Shown in pieces: positions 8,051-16,161 of a DNA stretch of 45,692 nt. Position numbers and translations under genes: made by a program. Source of the stretch: Streptomyces sp. CC53 (lineage in GTDB: Bacteria > Actinomycetota > Actinomycetes > Streptomycetales > Streptomycetaceae); NCBI RefSeq assembly GCF_001865245.1, contig NZ_MKXB01000020.1, positions 9,049 through 54,740 on the forward strand, in the 5' to 3' direction. The notes below the pieces were generated by a model. It was not told where the DNA came from. It worked only from the letters and a program-made list of their open reading frames with translations, and made no database searches. Position 1 is the stretch's first letter. The number at the start of each line of letters is the position of its first letter.

Positions 8051-8370
8051 CATGCTGGACTGTGTGCCCCCCGAAGAGGAGCACACCGCGAGGGCACTCG
8101 CCGTCGAGTCCGGACCGGAGGACGGTTCCGGCTGGGACGACATCGTCCGGGTGCAGAAGGTGAAGGGCTACGCCACCGCGGGTGTCCCCCTGTACCTCCT
8201 GGTGGAACGCTTGGCAGACGGGAGGCGCCATCGCCACCCTCCACGGCGAGCCGAGGAACGGAACGTACCGGGTTCTGGACACCGTGCTCTCCGGCGAGGA
8301 GATCCACCTTCCCGAGCCCTTCGACCTCACCCCCGGCACGGCGGAGTCCCCCGTCCCCCCGCTCCGATGA
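8051..8370 (+). pseudogene. Uma2-family (DUF820) nuclease remnant, frameshifted
   Basis: Two frames joined near 8215-8226 give a C-terminal Uma2-like sequence. The first reads VQKVKGYATAGVPLYLLVER. After a frame change it continues GAIATLHGEPRNGTYRV...EPFDLTPGTA and stops at 8368-8370. In intact Streptomyces Uma2 proteins the motif GIPLYLLVD is followed by this kind of beta-strand and a PFDL tail. The N-terminal two thirds, including the catalytic Asp/Glu strand, is missing or unrecognisable. It is therefore a 5'-truncated, frameshifted relic. The family assignment is from pattern memory. Confidence 0.6.
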
Positions 8371-8386
8371 GTTCCGGACCCTGACC

Positions 8387-8417
8387 GGGTCCCTGTTCAT
8401 GTGATGAACAGGGACCC
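8387..8417 (+). terminator. Hairpin overlapping the STAS gene 5' end
   Basis: GGGTCCCTGTTCAT (8387-8400) pairs perfectly with ATGAACAGGGACCC (8404-8417) around a 3-nt loop GTG. It could be the old terminator of the Uma2 gene. The possible starts GTG 8401 and ATG 8404 of the STAS gene lie in its loop and right arm, which would impede initiation there. Confidence 0.7.
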
Positions 8418-8421
8418 CCTC

Positions 8422-8772
8422 GTGCTGGAGCTCATCGGCCCCCTCGAACCCCCCGACGTGCCGCGGCTCTGCGCCGGGCTCGCCGAGCAGCTCGGCGCCC
8501 GTGCCACACCGCCGGAAGGGGATGTCGTCGTGGACGCCTCCGGGCTGGGCCACCCCACGTTCGCCGCCGTCGACGCCCTGGCCCGCATGCAGCTCACAGC
8601 CCGCCGCCTCGGCCGTCGCCTCACCGTCGAGGGGGCGGGACCCGAGCTGCGCGCGCTGCTGGACCTGGCCGGGCTCGCCGACGAGGCCATCCCCCTCACG
8701 CCTCCGGCGGATCCAGCCGCTCCGGGAGACCGAACAGGGGGAACCAGCGCTGCACGTCCAGGAACGACGTGA
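8422..8772 (+). CDS. STAS-domain protein (anti-sigma-factor antagonist-like)
   Basis: A small protein of 116 residues with a STAS fold: VLELIGPLEPPDVPRL, then GDVVVDASGLGHPTFAAVDALARMQLTARRLGRRLTVEGAGPELRALLDLAGL. The DASGL strand-loop is where SpoIIAA-type antagonists carry the phosphorylatable Ser, and Ser is present in that motif. I chose GTG 8422 because AGGGA (8410-8414) sits 7 nt upstream; ATG 8404 or GTG 8401 would add 6-7 residues but lie in a strong hairpin. The 3' end overlaps the convergent ECF sigma gene by 77 bp. Its partner is unknown; a link to that sigma factor is only positional. Confidence 0.7.
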   Translation: MLELIGPLEPPDVPRLCAGLAEQLGARATPPEGDVVVDASGLGHPTFAAVDALARMQLTARRLGRRLTVEGAGPELRALLDLAGLADEAIPLTPPADPAAPGDRTGGTSAARPGTT

Positions 8773-9682
8773 TCCCGCTGACCCTGCCGTCCGCTATCTC
8801 GATCACCATCAGGGCCCACGGGCTGAACCCGCCCTGCGGATCAGGGTGGTAGTGCGCGAAGGCGGGCGTGCCGTTGGCGACCGTCGGGATCAGGCGCGAG
8901 CCGCGGCACACCGAGCCGACACCCAGCATCCAGCCCACGATGTCGTCGTGGCCCCGCAGCCACAGGTCGTACGGCGGCATGGACAGCGTGGCGTCCTCGT
9001 GCAGCAGCGCCGTGAGCGCCGCCATGTCGTACGCCTCGAACGCGGCCACGTACCGGTCGAGCAGGTCACGCTGCCCGGCGTCCAGCGGGTCCGCCGTCTG
9101 CGTCCGCGCCGGAGCGTGCGCGGCCAGGGTCGCGCGGGCCCGCTGCAGCGCGCTGTTCACGGAGGCCACCGACGTGTCGAGCAGTTCGGCCACCTCGCTC
9201 GCCTTCCAGGCCAGCACCTCGCGCAGGATCAGCACCGCCCGCTGCTTCGCCGGCAGGTGCTGGAGGGCCGCGACGAAGGCCAGCCGCACGGACTCCCGGG
9301 CCAGTGCCGTCTCCGCCGGGTCGGAGACCTGCGGCAGCACCCGGCCGTCCGGCACCGGCTCCAGCCAGGTCGCCTCGGGGCGGGAGGTGAGCTGCGCCCG
9401 CGCCACCGGCACGGCCTCCGTCAGGTCCACGGGCCGGGCCCGGCGGTTGCCCGCGTTGAGCGCGTCCAGGCACACGTTCGTGGCGATCCGGTACAGCCAG
9501 GAGCGCAGGGACGAGCGGCCCTCGAACCTCTCCAGGGACCGCCAGGCGCGGATCATCGTCTCCTGGACCGCGTCCTCCGCTTCGAACGCGGAGCCCAGCA
9601 TGCGGTAGCAGTAGCCGGTCAGTTCCTTCCGGTGCTCCTCAAGCCGGGCCTCCGTGTCCTCGGGCGCCGCCGTCTCGGCCAT
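8696..9682 (-). CDS. ECF sigma factor with SnoaL-like C-terminal domain
   Basis: A 328-residue extracytoplasmic-function sigma factor. Region 2 is near residues 15-85 (YCYRMLGSAFEAEDAVQETMIRAW, then SWLYRIATNVCLD). Region 4 is near 145-195 (LPAKQRAVLILREVLAWKASEVAELL, then VASVNSALQRAR). A C-terminal extension of about 130 residues reads LDRYVAAFEAYDMAALTALLHEDATLSMPP, typical of the SnoaL/NTF2-like tail of ECF41/ECF56-type or SigG/SigJ-type factors, where the fused domain replaces a separate anti-sigma. The linker carries LLDTSV and a NGTPA motif. ATG 9682 was chosen because the region-2 helix begins soon after; a longer reading frame upstream lacks a clear signal. Its tail overlaps the STAS gene, so the two transcripts converge. 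Confidence 0.88.
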   Translation of the reverse strand: MAETAAPEDTEARLEEHRKELTGYCYRMLGSAFEAEDAVQETMIRAWRSLERFEGRSSLRSWLYRIATNVCLDALNAGNRRARPVDLTEAVPVARAQLTSRPEATWLEPVPDGRVLPQVSDPAETALARESVRLAFVAALQHLPAKQRAVLILREVLAWKASEVAELLDTSVASVNSALQRARATLAAHAPARTQTADPLDAGQRDLLDRYVAAFEAYDMAALTALLHEDATLSMPPYDLWLRGHDDIVGWMLGVGSVCRGSRLIPTVANGTPAFAHYHPDPQGGFSPWALMVIEIADGRVSGITSFLDVQRWFPLFGLPERLDPPEA

Positions 9683-9794
9683 CCCGACCACCCCTGTCGC
9701 GCTCGCTCGTGCCTGACCTGCATGGGTTGTGCGTACCTTTCGGACGCTACAGGAAGGCACTGACAGCGGCCCCTCAACAGGGCTGCGCCGCAGG

Positions 9795-10511
9795 TCAGGT
9801 ACCGGGCTTGCGGCCGTAGACGTAGACGTCGTCGCCGTTCTTCAGCAGATTCCAGTACGCCTTGGCGTCCTTGGGCCGCATGTTCACGCAGCCGCCGGAA
9901 CCGGGCGGGTTCCACATCGACTTGTCCGTCGAGTGGAAGGCCTGGCCGCCGTCGAAGAACTGCGAGTACGGCATCCACACCTTGTAGATCGTCGACCAGT
10001 GCTTGACGTTGCGGTGGTAGATCCGCTTGAGGCCGGTGCGGGTCTCGGCGCCGTCGCGGCCCGTGCGCACCGGCACCGGTCCGTACACCAGCTTCGCGCC
10101 GTCCTGCACCCAGCTGAGCTGCCGTGTCAGGTCGACGCACGCGATCCTGCCCTTGTTGACCGGGCACTTGCCGGCCTTGTTCGGGTTCTTCCCGGCGGCC
10201 CGCTGCTGGATCATCGTGTCCATCGTGCGCCAGGTGAGCGGCCCGGCGTACCCCATGTCCGGGGTGATGCCGTGCTGCCGCTGGAAGGACTGGACGGCCC
10301 GGCAGTCGGCCGGCGACTGCCTGCCGTCGACGGGCCGCCCGAGGAACTTCTCCACCTGCTTCTGGTACGGCCCCGCCTTGGTCGTGCAGGCCGTCGCGGC
10401 CTGCGCCGTCCCGGCTCCCACCGCCGCCGCCAGCGGGACCACGAGTCCTGTGACGGCCAGCGCGACCCCGCCGCGCCACCGCCACGTCCCGCCCGGACCT
10501 CTTGTGCGCAT
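9795..10511 (-). CDS. Secreted L,D-transpeptidase (YkuD) with peptidoglycan-binding domain
   Basis: A 238-residue exported cell-wall enzyme that makes 3-3 peptidoglycan crosslinks or modifies the wall. Domain order: signal peptide (about 1-39, ending GTAQAA), peptidoglycan-binding helices (VEKFLGRPVDGRQ, CRAVQSFQRQHGITPDMGYAGPLTW), then a YkuD catalytic domain. The active-site signature is H193...G-S-G-G-C208-V-N-M, with the invariant Cys and His present. ATG 10511 follows a purine-rich GAGGGGGCGGG. It is a single gene transcribed toward the ECF sigma gene. Extracellular, Gram-positive envelope function is secure; the exact crosslink is inferred. Confidence 0.92.
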   Translation of the reverse strand: MRTRGPGGTWRWRGGVALAVTGLVVPLAAAVGAGTAQAATACTTKAGPYQKQVEKFLGRPVDGRQSPADCRAVQSFQRQHGITPDMGYAGPLTWRTMDTMIQQRAAGKNPNKAGKCPVNKGRIACVDLTRQLSWVQDGAKLVYGPVPVRTGRDGAETRTGLKRIYHRNVKHWSTIYKVWMPYSQFFDGGQAFHSTDKSMWNPPGSGGCVNMRPKDAKAYWNLLKNGDDVYVYGRKPGT

Positions 10512-10610
10512 ACGCCCGCCCCCTCGCGTCCGTTGTGCTTGTCGTACCTGTAGGACGCTCGGGGGCGGGGCATGGTTACGGCCGGAGGTCCGCCTTTTCC
10601 GCGGCCCGGG

Positions 10611-11903
10611 TCAGCGGCCCGCCATCGCGGGGTGCGCGCGCCGGGCCCGGGCGAGGCCGGCGAGGCGGCGCTCCTGGACGCGGGCGCTGTGGGTGCCGTA
10701 CAGGGTGATCGACACGACGCCGAGGACCGCGACCAGGCCCAGCAGGACCGTGCCCGCCCAGCCGCCGGAGTGGAACGCGACCGCGCCCAGCGTGCCGCCC
10801 GCGCTGCTGCCCAGGTAGTACGCCGACTGGTACAGCGCCGACGCCTGCGCCCGGCCCTCCGTCGCGGTGCGGCTCACCGCCGCGGAGGCCACCGCGTGCC
10901 CGGCGAAGAAGCCCGCGGTGATGAGCACCAGGCCCGCGAGGACCCCGGCCAGCGAGGCGGACAGGGACAGCAGCAGCCCCGCCGCGGTCGTCGCCACCGC
11001 CAGGTACAGGGCCCCGCGCCGGCCCATGCGGCCCACCAGCGTCCCGGCCGCCGCGGACGACGCCGTACCCACCAGGTACACCAGGAACACCGAGCCCACC
11101 ACGCCCTGCGGCAGCGAGAAGGGCGCCTCCACGAGCCGGTAGCCGATCACCGTGTAGACCGCGCCGAACACGGTCATGAACAGGGCGCCGATCGCGTACA
11201 GCCGCAGCAGCAGCGGGTCCGACAGGTGCGTCCGCACCGTGCGGGCCACCGCCCGCGGGTCCAGCGGCGCCGGAGCGAAGTGGCGGGCCTTCGGCAGCAG
11301 CAGCCGGTACGCCACCACGCACACCGCCGCCAGCAGGCCGACCGCGGCGAGCCCGGCACGCCAGCCCCACAGCTGGGCGGCCCAGCCGGTGACGATCCGG
11401 CCGCTCATCCCGCCGATGCTGTTGCCCGCGACGAACAGCCCGATCGCCGCCACCAGTGCCTTCGGGCGCACCTCCTCCGCCAGGTACGCCATCGCCGACG
11501 CCGGCACGCCCGCCAGGGCGGCGCCCTGCACGGCCCGCAGCACGACCAGCCACTCAAGGCTCGGCGCGAACGGCACCAGCAGTCCGACCGCCACCGCGAC
11601 GACGAGCGACGTGGTCATCAGGGCCCGGCGGCCGAACCGCTCGGACAGGGCGCTCAGCGGCAGCACGCACAGGGCCAGTGCGCCGGTCGCGGCGGAGACC
11701 GTCCAGCTCGCCGCGGAGGCGCTCACCGCGAAGTCCGCGGAGACGGCCGGCAGCAGGGCCTGGGTCGAGTAGAGGAGGGCGAAGGCGGCGAGTCCGGCGG
11801 CGAAGAGCGCGAAGCTCATGCGGCGGTAGCCGGGGCGTCCTGGGGCAAGGCGGGTGTCGGCGTCCACGGTCGTCGTGGACGCCTTGGTACTGGCGGGAGA
11901 CAT
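10611..11903 (-). CDS. MFS transporter
   Basis: A 430-residue major-facilitator protein with about 12 hydrophobic helices. Helix 1 (MSFALFAAGLAAFALLYSTQALLPAVS) and the loop after helix 2 (LSALSERFGRRALMT, the D/E-R-x-G-R-R motif) place it with YnfM-like drug/sugar efflux carriers. The mid-protein MGRRGALYL repeats the loop motif. Substrate unknown. The start ATG at 11903 lies 6 nt after TACGTT on this strand, which fits a leaderless mRNA; an in-frame ATG further upstream would add 14 residues crossing the operator. It is divergent from the LysR gene, which is the usual arrangement for a dedicated regulator. Confidence 0.9.
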   Translation of the reverse strand: MSPASTKASTTTVDADTRLAPGRPGYRRMSFALFAAGLAAFALLYSTQALLPAVSADFAVSASAASWTVSAATGALALCVLPLSALSERFGRRALMTTSLVVAVAVGLLVPFAPSLEWLVVLRAVQGAALAGVPASAMAYLAEEVRPKALVAAIGLFVAGNSIGGMSGRIVTGWAAQLWGWRAGLAAVGLLAAVCVVAYRLLLPKARHFAPAPLDPRAVARTVRTHLSDPLLLRLYAIGALFMTVFGAVYTVIGYRLVEAPFSLPQGVVGSVFLVYLVGTASSAAAGTLVGRMGRRGALYLAVATTAAGLLLSLSASLAGVLAGLVLITAGFFAGHAVASAAVSRTATEGRAQASALYQSAYYLGSSAGGTLGAVAFHSGGWAGTVLLGLVAVLGVVSITLYGTHSARVQERRLAGLARARRAHPAMAGR

Positions 11904-11924
11904 GTCTCGAACGTACGGACACGG

Positions 11925-11952
11925 CCGTTCATGCGTCCAATGCATGGAACGG
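11925..11952. promoter_or_regulatory. Inverted repeat between MFS and LysR genes
   Basis: CCGTTCATGC (11925-11934) and GCATGGAACGG (11942-11952) form an inverted repeat of about 10 bp, broken by one extra base, around a 7-nt spacer. It is in the 63-bp divergent promoter gap, where a LysR regulator would bind to control both genes. Confidence 0.6.
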
Positions 11953-11966
11953 CTTTAATCGTTCCC

Positions 11967-12929
11967 ATGATGCATGACTACAGGTCACAGCCGTGGCTGT
12001 CACTGAACAGTAACGAAGACGAAATGGGCCTGCTGCTCGCCCCTCGCCTCGCGTACTTCGCGGCGGTGGCCAGGCACGAGCACGTGACCCGGGCGTCCCT
12101 CGACACGGGCGTACCGCAGTCGACCCTGTCGCGGGCCGTCGCGAAGCTGGAGGAGGACCTCGGCGTGACGCTCTTCGCCCGCACCGGCCGCACGGTGTCC
12201 CTGACCCCGGCGGGCCGCACGTTCCTGATGGCCGCGGAGCGGGCCCTCGGCGAGGTGGAGCGGGCCGCCGAGGCCGTACGGGCCGACGTCGACCCCAGCG
12301 CGGGGCGGGTCGCGTTCGGGTTCCTGCACACGATGGGCTCCGAGACCGTGCCCGGCCTGCTGCGGGCGTTCCGCGTCGACCACCCGAAGGTCCGCTTCAC
12401 CCTCGTCCAGAACTACGGCGAGGCCATGATCGAGCGGCTGCGCGCCGGAGAGCTCGACCTGTGCCTCACCTCGCCGGTGCCCGACGCGCCCGACCTGGTC
12501 GCCCGCCGCCTGGACGAGCAGCGGCTGCGGCTGGTCGTGCCCGACGACCACCGGCTGGCCGCCCGCAAGCGGGTCCGGCTCGCCGAGGCCGCCGACGAGG
12601 CGTTCGTGACGCTGGAGCCCGGCTACGGGCTGCGTCGCATCACCGACCACCTGTGCGCCGAGGCGGGCTTCCGGCCCCGCATCGCGTTCGAGGGCGAGGA
12701 GGCGGAGACGCTGCGCGGCCTGGTCGCCGCCGGCCTCGGCGTCGCCCTGCTGCCGCCGCCCGCCGTGCCCCGCCCCGGCGTCGTGGAGCTGACGGTGACG
12801 GCGCCGCGGGCGGTGCGCGAAATCGGTGTCGCCTGGCAGGCGGGCCGTCCCGACACCCCGCCGGTCGCCGCCTTCAAGAAGTTCCTCCTGTCGCGCCGCG
12901 GCAAGCTGCTGAGCGAGGCGATCCACTGA
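11967..12929 (+). CDS. LysR-family transcriptional regulator
   Basis: A 320-residue DNA-binding regulator. The winged helix-turn-helix spans about residues 25-80 ([19 protein letters not shown]...[33 protein letters not shown]). The effector-binding domain runs from about 110 ([34 protein letters not shown] to the C terminus). The ATG pair at 11967/11970 follows TTTAAT plus 7 nt, so the mRNA may be leaderless. An internal ATG at 12024 would remove a poorly conserved 19-residue leader. Divergent MFS is the likely target; the ligand is unknown. Confidence 0.92.
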   Translation: MMHDYRSQPWLSLNSNEDEMGLLLAPRLAYFAAVARHEHVTRASLDTGVPQSTLSRAVAKLEEDLGVTLFARTGRTVSLTPAGRTFLMAAERALGEVERAAEAVRADVDPSAGRVAFGFLHTMGSETVPGLLRAFRVDHPKVRFTLVQNYGEAMIERLRAGELDLCLTSPVPDAPDLVARRLDEQRLRLVVPDDHRLAARKRVRLAEAADEAFVTLEPGYGLRRITDHLCAEAGFRPRIAFEGEEAETLRGLVAAGLGVALLPPPAVPRPGVVELTVTAPRAVREIGVAWQAGRPDTPPVAAFKKFLLSRRGKLLSEAIH

Positions 12930-13198
12930 CCCCCCCGCCCTCTCGCGGCCACGGCGCCCCGCCGACCCGCACCCCGGCCGGAGGCCGCCCCGCGCCCGCA
13001 GCCGTCCGCAGGTGCCCCCGCCCCACGTCCGCGTCCGGGTCGGGAGGCTCCCACGTGCGACCCGCAGTCCCGTCCCGTACGGCTCGGCAGCGCACCCGCG
13101 CCCCGCCCGTACCTCTCCGACGCATCCAAAGCCCCCGCGCGTGCGGCCGCGGACCGCACCCCGTCCCGTGCGGCCGCAGACGGCGTCCCCCCGTGCGG

Positions 13199-13981
13199 TC
13201 ACGGGCGCAGCGACCGCCCGAACCCCGCGGCCAACGGCATCCGCAGCCCCAGCGGCGGGGGCGCGGCGAACGCGTCCGCGACCGGCCGGGAGAACGGCCG
13301 CCCGAACAGCGAGCCCAGCACGAAGTCCGCCGCGAGGGCCAGCACTTCGCCGTGGTGCTGGCGCAGGGCGTGGCCGTCCGAGTGCACCTCGAACCGGCAC
13401 GTGGACCGGTTCGCCTTCTTCGCGCGGATCGCCAGCCGGTACGACAGCTCCGGATGCGCGGTCTCGTCCGTCGTGCCGTGCACCACCATCACCTGACGGC
13501 CCAGCAGCTGACGTACGGGCTCCGGTTCGGCCGCCACGTCGTCCCCGGGCAGCCACGGCGCCAGCGCCAGCACGGACACCACCGCCGCGTGGTCCGCCGC
13601 CCGCAGCGCGGCCCGCCCGCCCATGCCGTGCCCCACCAGGCACACCGGCAGGTCCCCGTGACGCCGCGCCACCTCCCCGACCGCCCAGCGGGCGTCCGCC
13701 GCGAGCCGGGCGTCCGCGCCGTTCCAGCCGCGCCCCCGGTAGCGCACCACGTGCGCGACCAGTCCGTGGTCCCGGCCCGCCGCCCGCACCAGGCTGCGTC
13801 CCAGCGGCCGCAGCGCGGCGTGCGCCAGGAGCGAGGGCCCGCGCCCCGACTCGGGGACGCCGTCGGGGAGCAGCAGCACCACCCCGTCCACCACCCCCGG
13901 TGCTCCCGGGTCCCTCACCGGCCGTCCCAGCCGGGGCGCCCGGGCATCCCCTGAGCCCGGGCCTACGAGTGCGTGTGCCAT
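13199..13981 (-). CDS. Alpha/beta-hydrolase-fold protein lacking the nucleophile Ser
   Basis: A 260-residue protein of the dienelactone-hydrolase/alpha-beta-hydrolase type. The nucleophile elbow reads CLVGHGMGG, where active members have G-H-S-M-G; the Ser is Gly (codon GGC). The acid and His positions look preserved ([23 protein letters not shown]). The oxyanion region [13 protein letters not shown] is present. So it is either a non-catalytic binding protein or uses another residue. The reading frame is intact and codon use matches its neighbours, so it is not an obvious pseudogene. Start ATG 13981. It is divergent from add, with about 160 bp between them. Physiological role unknown. Confidence 0.75.
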   Translation of the reverse strand: MAHALVGPGSGDARAPRLGRPVRDPGAPGVVDGVVLLLPDGVPESGRGPSLLAHAALRPLGRSLVRAAGRDHGLVAHVVRYRGRGWNGADARLAADARWAVGEVARRHGDLPVCLVGHGMGGRAALRAADHAAVVSVLALAPWLPGDDVAAEPEPVRQLLGRQVMVVHGTTDETAHPELSYRLAIRAKKANRSTCRFEVHSDGHALRQHHGEVLALAADFVLGSLFGRPFSRPVADAFAAPPPLGLRMPLAAGFGRSLRP

Positions 13982-14113
13982 GGCAGAACAGTCTCAGAAG
14001 GATTGGTGTACGCCACTCGTCCAACCGGTCACTGTTGGGTATCGGGCGGCGGATCGGCCGATCCTCGCCCCCGGCGGGCCGCCACCCGGCCGCCCCGCGT
14101 CGCACCGGTGCCC

Positions 14114-14127
14114 TCTACGCGCGTAGG
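14114..14127 (+). promoter_or_regulatory. Operator-like site D (add), with leaderless promoter
   Basis: TCTACGCGCGTAGG matches 13 of 14 consensus positions and contains the perfect 12-bp core. A -10 hexamer TACAGT (14131-14136) begins 3 nt downstream, followed by 6 nt and the add ATG, so transcription probably starts at or next to that ATG. A bound protein would fill the -35/-10 spacer. Confidence 0.8.
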
Positions 14128-14142
14128 GGCTACAGTGCGGAA

Positions 14143-15282
14143 ATGACGAGCCAGAGCCCCTCCCCGGCCGCCTCGCCGGCCGCAGCGACACCCACCGCGG
14201 ACCAGATCCGCCGCGCCCCGAAGGCGCTGCTCCACGACCACCTGGACGGCGGGCTCCGCCCCGGCACCGTCATCGAACTGGCCCGGGACCGCGGCTACAC
14301 GGCCCTGCCGGAGACCGAGGCCGACAAGCTCGGCCTGTGGTTCCGCGAGGCCGCCGACTCCGGGTCGCTCGAACGCTACCTGGAGACCTTCGCGCACACC
14401 TGCGCCGTCATGCAGACCCGTGACGCCCTGTACCGCGTGGCCGCCGAGTGCGCCGAGGACCTCGCCGAGGACGGCGTCGTCTACGCGGAGGTGCGCTACG
14501 CCCCCGAGCAGCACCTCGAAGGCGGGCTCACCCTGGACGAGGTCGTCGCGGCCGTCAACGACGGCTTCCGCGAAGGGGAGCGGCGGGCCCGCGAGAGCGG
14601 GCGCCGCATCCGCGTCGGCGCCCTCCTCACGGCCATGCGGCACGCCGCCCGCTCGCTGGAGATCGCCGAACTCGCCAACGCCCACCGCGACACCGGGGTC
14701 GTCGGGTTCGACATCGCGGGCGCCGAGGCCGGCTTCCCGCCCACCCGCCACCTGGACGCCTTCGAGTACCTGAAGCGGGAGAACAACCACTTCACCATCC
14801 ACGCCGGCGAGGCGTTCGGCCTGCCGTCGATCTGGCAGGCCCTCCAGTGGTGCGGCGCCGACCGCCTGGGTCACGGGGTGCGGATCATCGACGACATCGA
14901 GGTCGCCGCCGACGGCGCGGTCTCCCTCGGCCGGCTCGCCGCGTACGTCCGCGACAAGCGGATCCCGCTGGAGATGTGCCCGACGTCCAACCTCCAGACG
15001 GGCGCGGTCGCCTCGTACGCCGAGCACCCCATCGGTCTGCTGCGCCGACTGCACTTCCGGGTCACGGTGAACACCGACAACCGTCTGATGTCAGGAACGA
15101 GCATGAGCCGGGAATTCGAGCTGCTGACCGAGGTCTTCGGTTACACGCTCGACGACCTCCAGTGGTTCACGGTCAATGCGATGAAATCAGCATTCATTCC
15201 TTTCGATGAAAGGCTGGCGATGATCAACGACGTCATCAAGCCCGGATATGCCGAGCTGAAGTCCGAGTGGCTGTTCGGCTAG
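14143..15282 (+). CDS. add: Adenosine deaminase
   Basis: A 379-residue TIM-barrel zinc metalloenzyme converting (deoxy)adenosine to (deoxy)inosine, the PNP substrate. Metal site: HDH at 31-33 in [19 protein letters not shown] (catalytic Glu) in [17 protein letters not shown] (His), and VNTDN for the catalytic metal-bound Asp. The [11 protein letters not shown] variant rather than NTDDP is, from memory, usual for actinobacterial Add. The Ala/Pro/Thr-rich first 20 residues are a variable leader. ATG 14143 was chosen for the leaderless promoter geometry. Monocistronic under operator D. Confidence 0.95.
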   Translation: MTSQSPSPAASPAAATPTADQIRRAPKALLHDHLDGGLRPGTVIELARDRGYTALPETEADKLGLWFREAADSGSLERYLETFAHTCAVMQTRDALYRVAAECAEDLAEDGVVYAEVRYAPEQHLEGGLTLDEVVAAVNDGFREGERRARESGRRIRVGALLTAMRHAARSLEIAELANAHRDTGVVGFDIAGAEAGFPPTRHLDAFEYLKRENNHFTIHAGEAFGLPSIWQALQWCGADRLGHGVRIIDDIEVAADGAVSLGRLAAYVRDKRIPLEMCPTSNLQTGAVASYAEHPIGLLRRLHFRVTVNTDNRLMSGTSMSREFELLTEVFGYTLDDLQWFTVNAMKSAFIPFDERLAMINDVIKPGYAELKSEWLFG

Positions 15283-15461
15283 ACCGCTCTGACCAGTGCG
15301 TCCGCGGCGTGCGTGCGCTGAGGGAGTCGGCTCCCCGCCGCCCCCGGGGGCTCGGGAAACCCGTTGACCCGAAGGTTTCGGGTGATTGCGGACGGCGTTG
15401 CGCGGTGGCTAGGTTGCAGAGCCGCTCATCTCCCCCGAGTTTCCCCCAAGGACGATTTTCG

Positions 15462-15785
15462 ATGAAGCAGTCCGCTGCCAAGTCCCTCGGTGTCGCCGCG
15501 CTCGGTGCCGCTTTCGCCGCCGCCTCCGCGGGCAGCGCCGCCGCGCTGACCTCCGTCCCCACCGGCCCCGCCCTGGAGACCGTCACGCAGGCCGTCCCGG
15601 TCGGCGAGGTCGCCGGTCACCTCCCCGGCGGAGCGGGCGAGGCCGTCGGCCTCACCCAGGGCGTCGTGGAGATGGCCACCCAGGCCGCGCCGGACGTCCC
15701 GGTCGACACCCCCGCCGACCCCGTCCTCGGGCTGCTCGGCGGCCTGCCCGTCGGCGGCAGCCTGGGCCAGGCCGGCCTCGGCTGA
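15462..15785 (+). CDS. Small secreted protein 1
   Basis: A 107-residue protein with a Sec signal (MKQSAAKSLGVAALGAAF...AGSAAA, cleavage near residue 29). The mature part is about 78 residues, Gly/Pro/Val-rich, with no Cys and no Trp. It contains GEVAGHLPGGAGEAVGLTQGVV and ends LGLLGGLPVGGSLGQAGLG. AAGGA (15448-15452) precedes ATG 15462. I do not recognise a function. It resembles the secreted protein at 21936 in size, signal and the C-terminal Leu-Pro-Val-x-Gly pattern. An isolated gene ended by a strong terminator. Confidence 0.75.
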   Translation: MKQSAAKSLGVAALGAAFAAASAGSAAALTSVPTGPALETVTQAVPVGEVAGHLPGGAGEAVGLTQGVVEMATQAAPDVPVDTPADPVLGLLGGLPVGGSLGQAGLG

Positions 15786-15801
15786 CCCCGCACGCACGAC
15801 G

Positions 15802-15841
15802 ACGGCGGTGGGCACCCTTCTACGGGGGTGCCCACCGCCGT
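15802..15841. terminator. Bidirectional terminator
   Basis: ACGGCGGTGGGCACCC (15802-15817) pairs perfectly with GGGTGCCCACCGCCGT (15826-15841) around an 8-nt loop, followed by TTT. It lies between the convergent small secreted protein and PspC genes and can serve both. Confidence 0.9.
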
Positions 15842-15869
15842 TTCGCCGATACGGGGACGACCGGTCCGG

Positions 15870-16070
15870 CTACCAGGCCGCGTCCGCGGGCTTCTCCTGC
15901 GGCAGCAGCAGCCACAGCGCCAGATAGAGCAGGAACTGCGGGCCCGGAAGGAGGCACGACACCACGAAGATCACGCGCATCGTCGTCGCCGAGGTGCCGA
16001 AGCGCCGCGCCAGGCCCGCGCACACTCCACCGATCATGCGTCCGTCACGAGGGCGGGTCAGTGCGGCCAT
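15870..16070 (-). CDS. PspC-domain small membrane protein
   Basis: A 66-residue protein matching the PspC domain: RPRDGRMIGGVCAGLARRFGTSATTMRVIFVVSCLLPGPQFLLYLALWLLLPQE. The conserved GGVCAGLA and one membrane-spanning segment (about 33-56) are visible. In E. coli PspC couples envelope stress to the phage-shock response; stand-alone short versions are common in actinobacteria with unproven roles. ATG 16070 follows GGAGCC. Confidence 0.85.
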   Translation of the reverse strand: MAALTRPRDGRMIGGVCAGLARRFGTSATTMRVIFVVSCLLPGPQFLLYLALWLLLPQEKPADAAW

Positions 16071-16161
16071 GGTGGGCTCCTAACTGAAGCGTCGAGGAAG
16101 CCTCCGTAGCGGGCCTCCAACTGACTCCATCGTGCCCCGGCCGCGCGGACAAACCATCGGA

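Noticed and set aside
12930..13198. Possible small gene between LysR and the hydrolase
   Set aside because: Only Arg/Pro-rich frames without start signals; under 300 bp and not conserved-looking.
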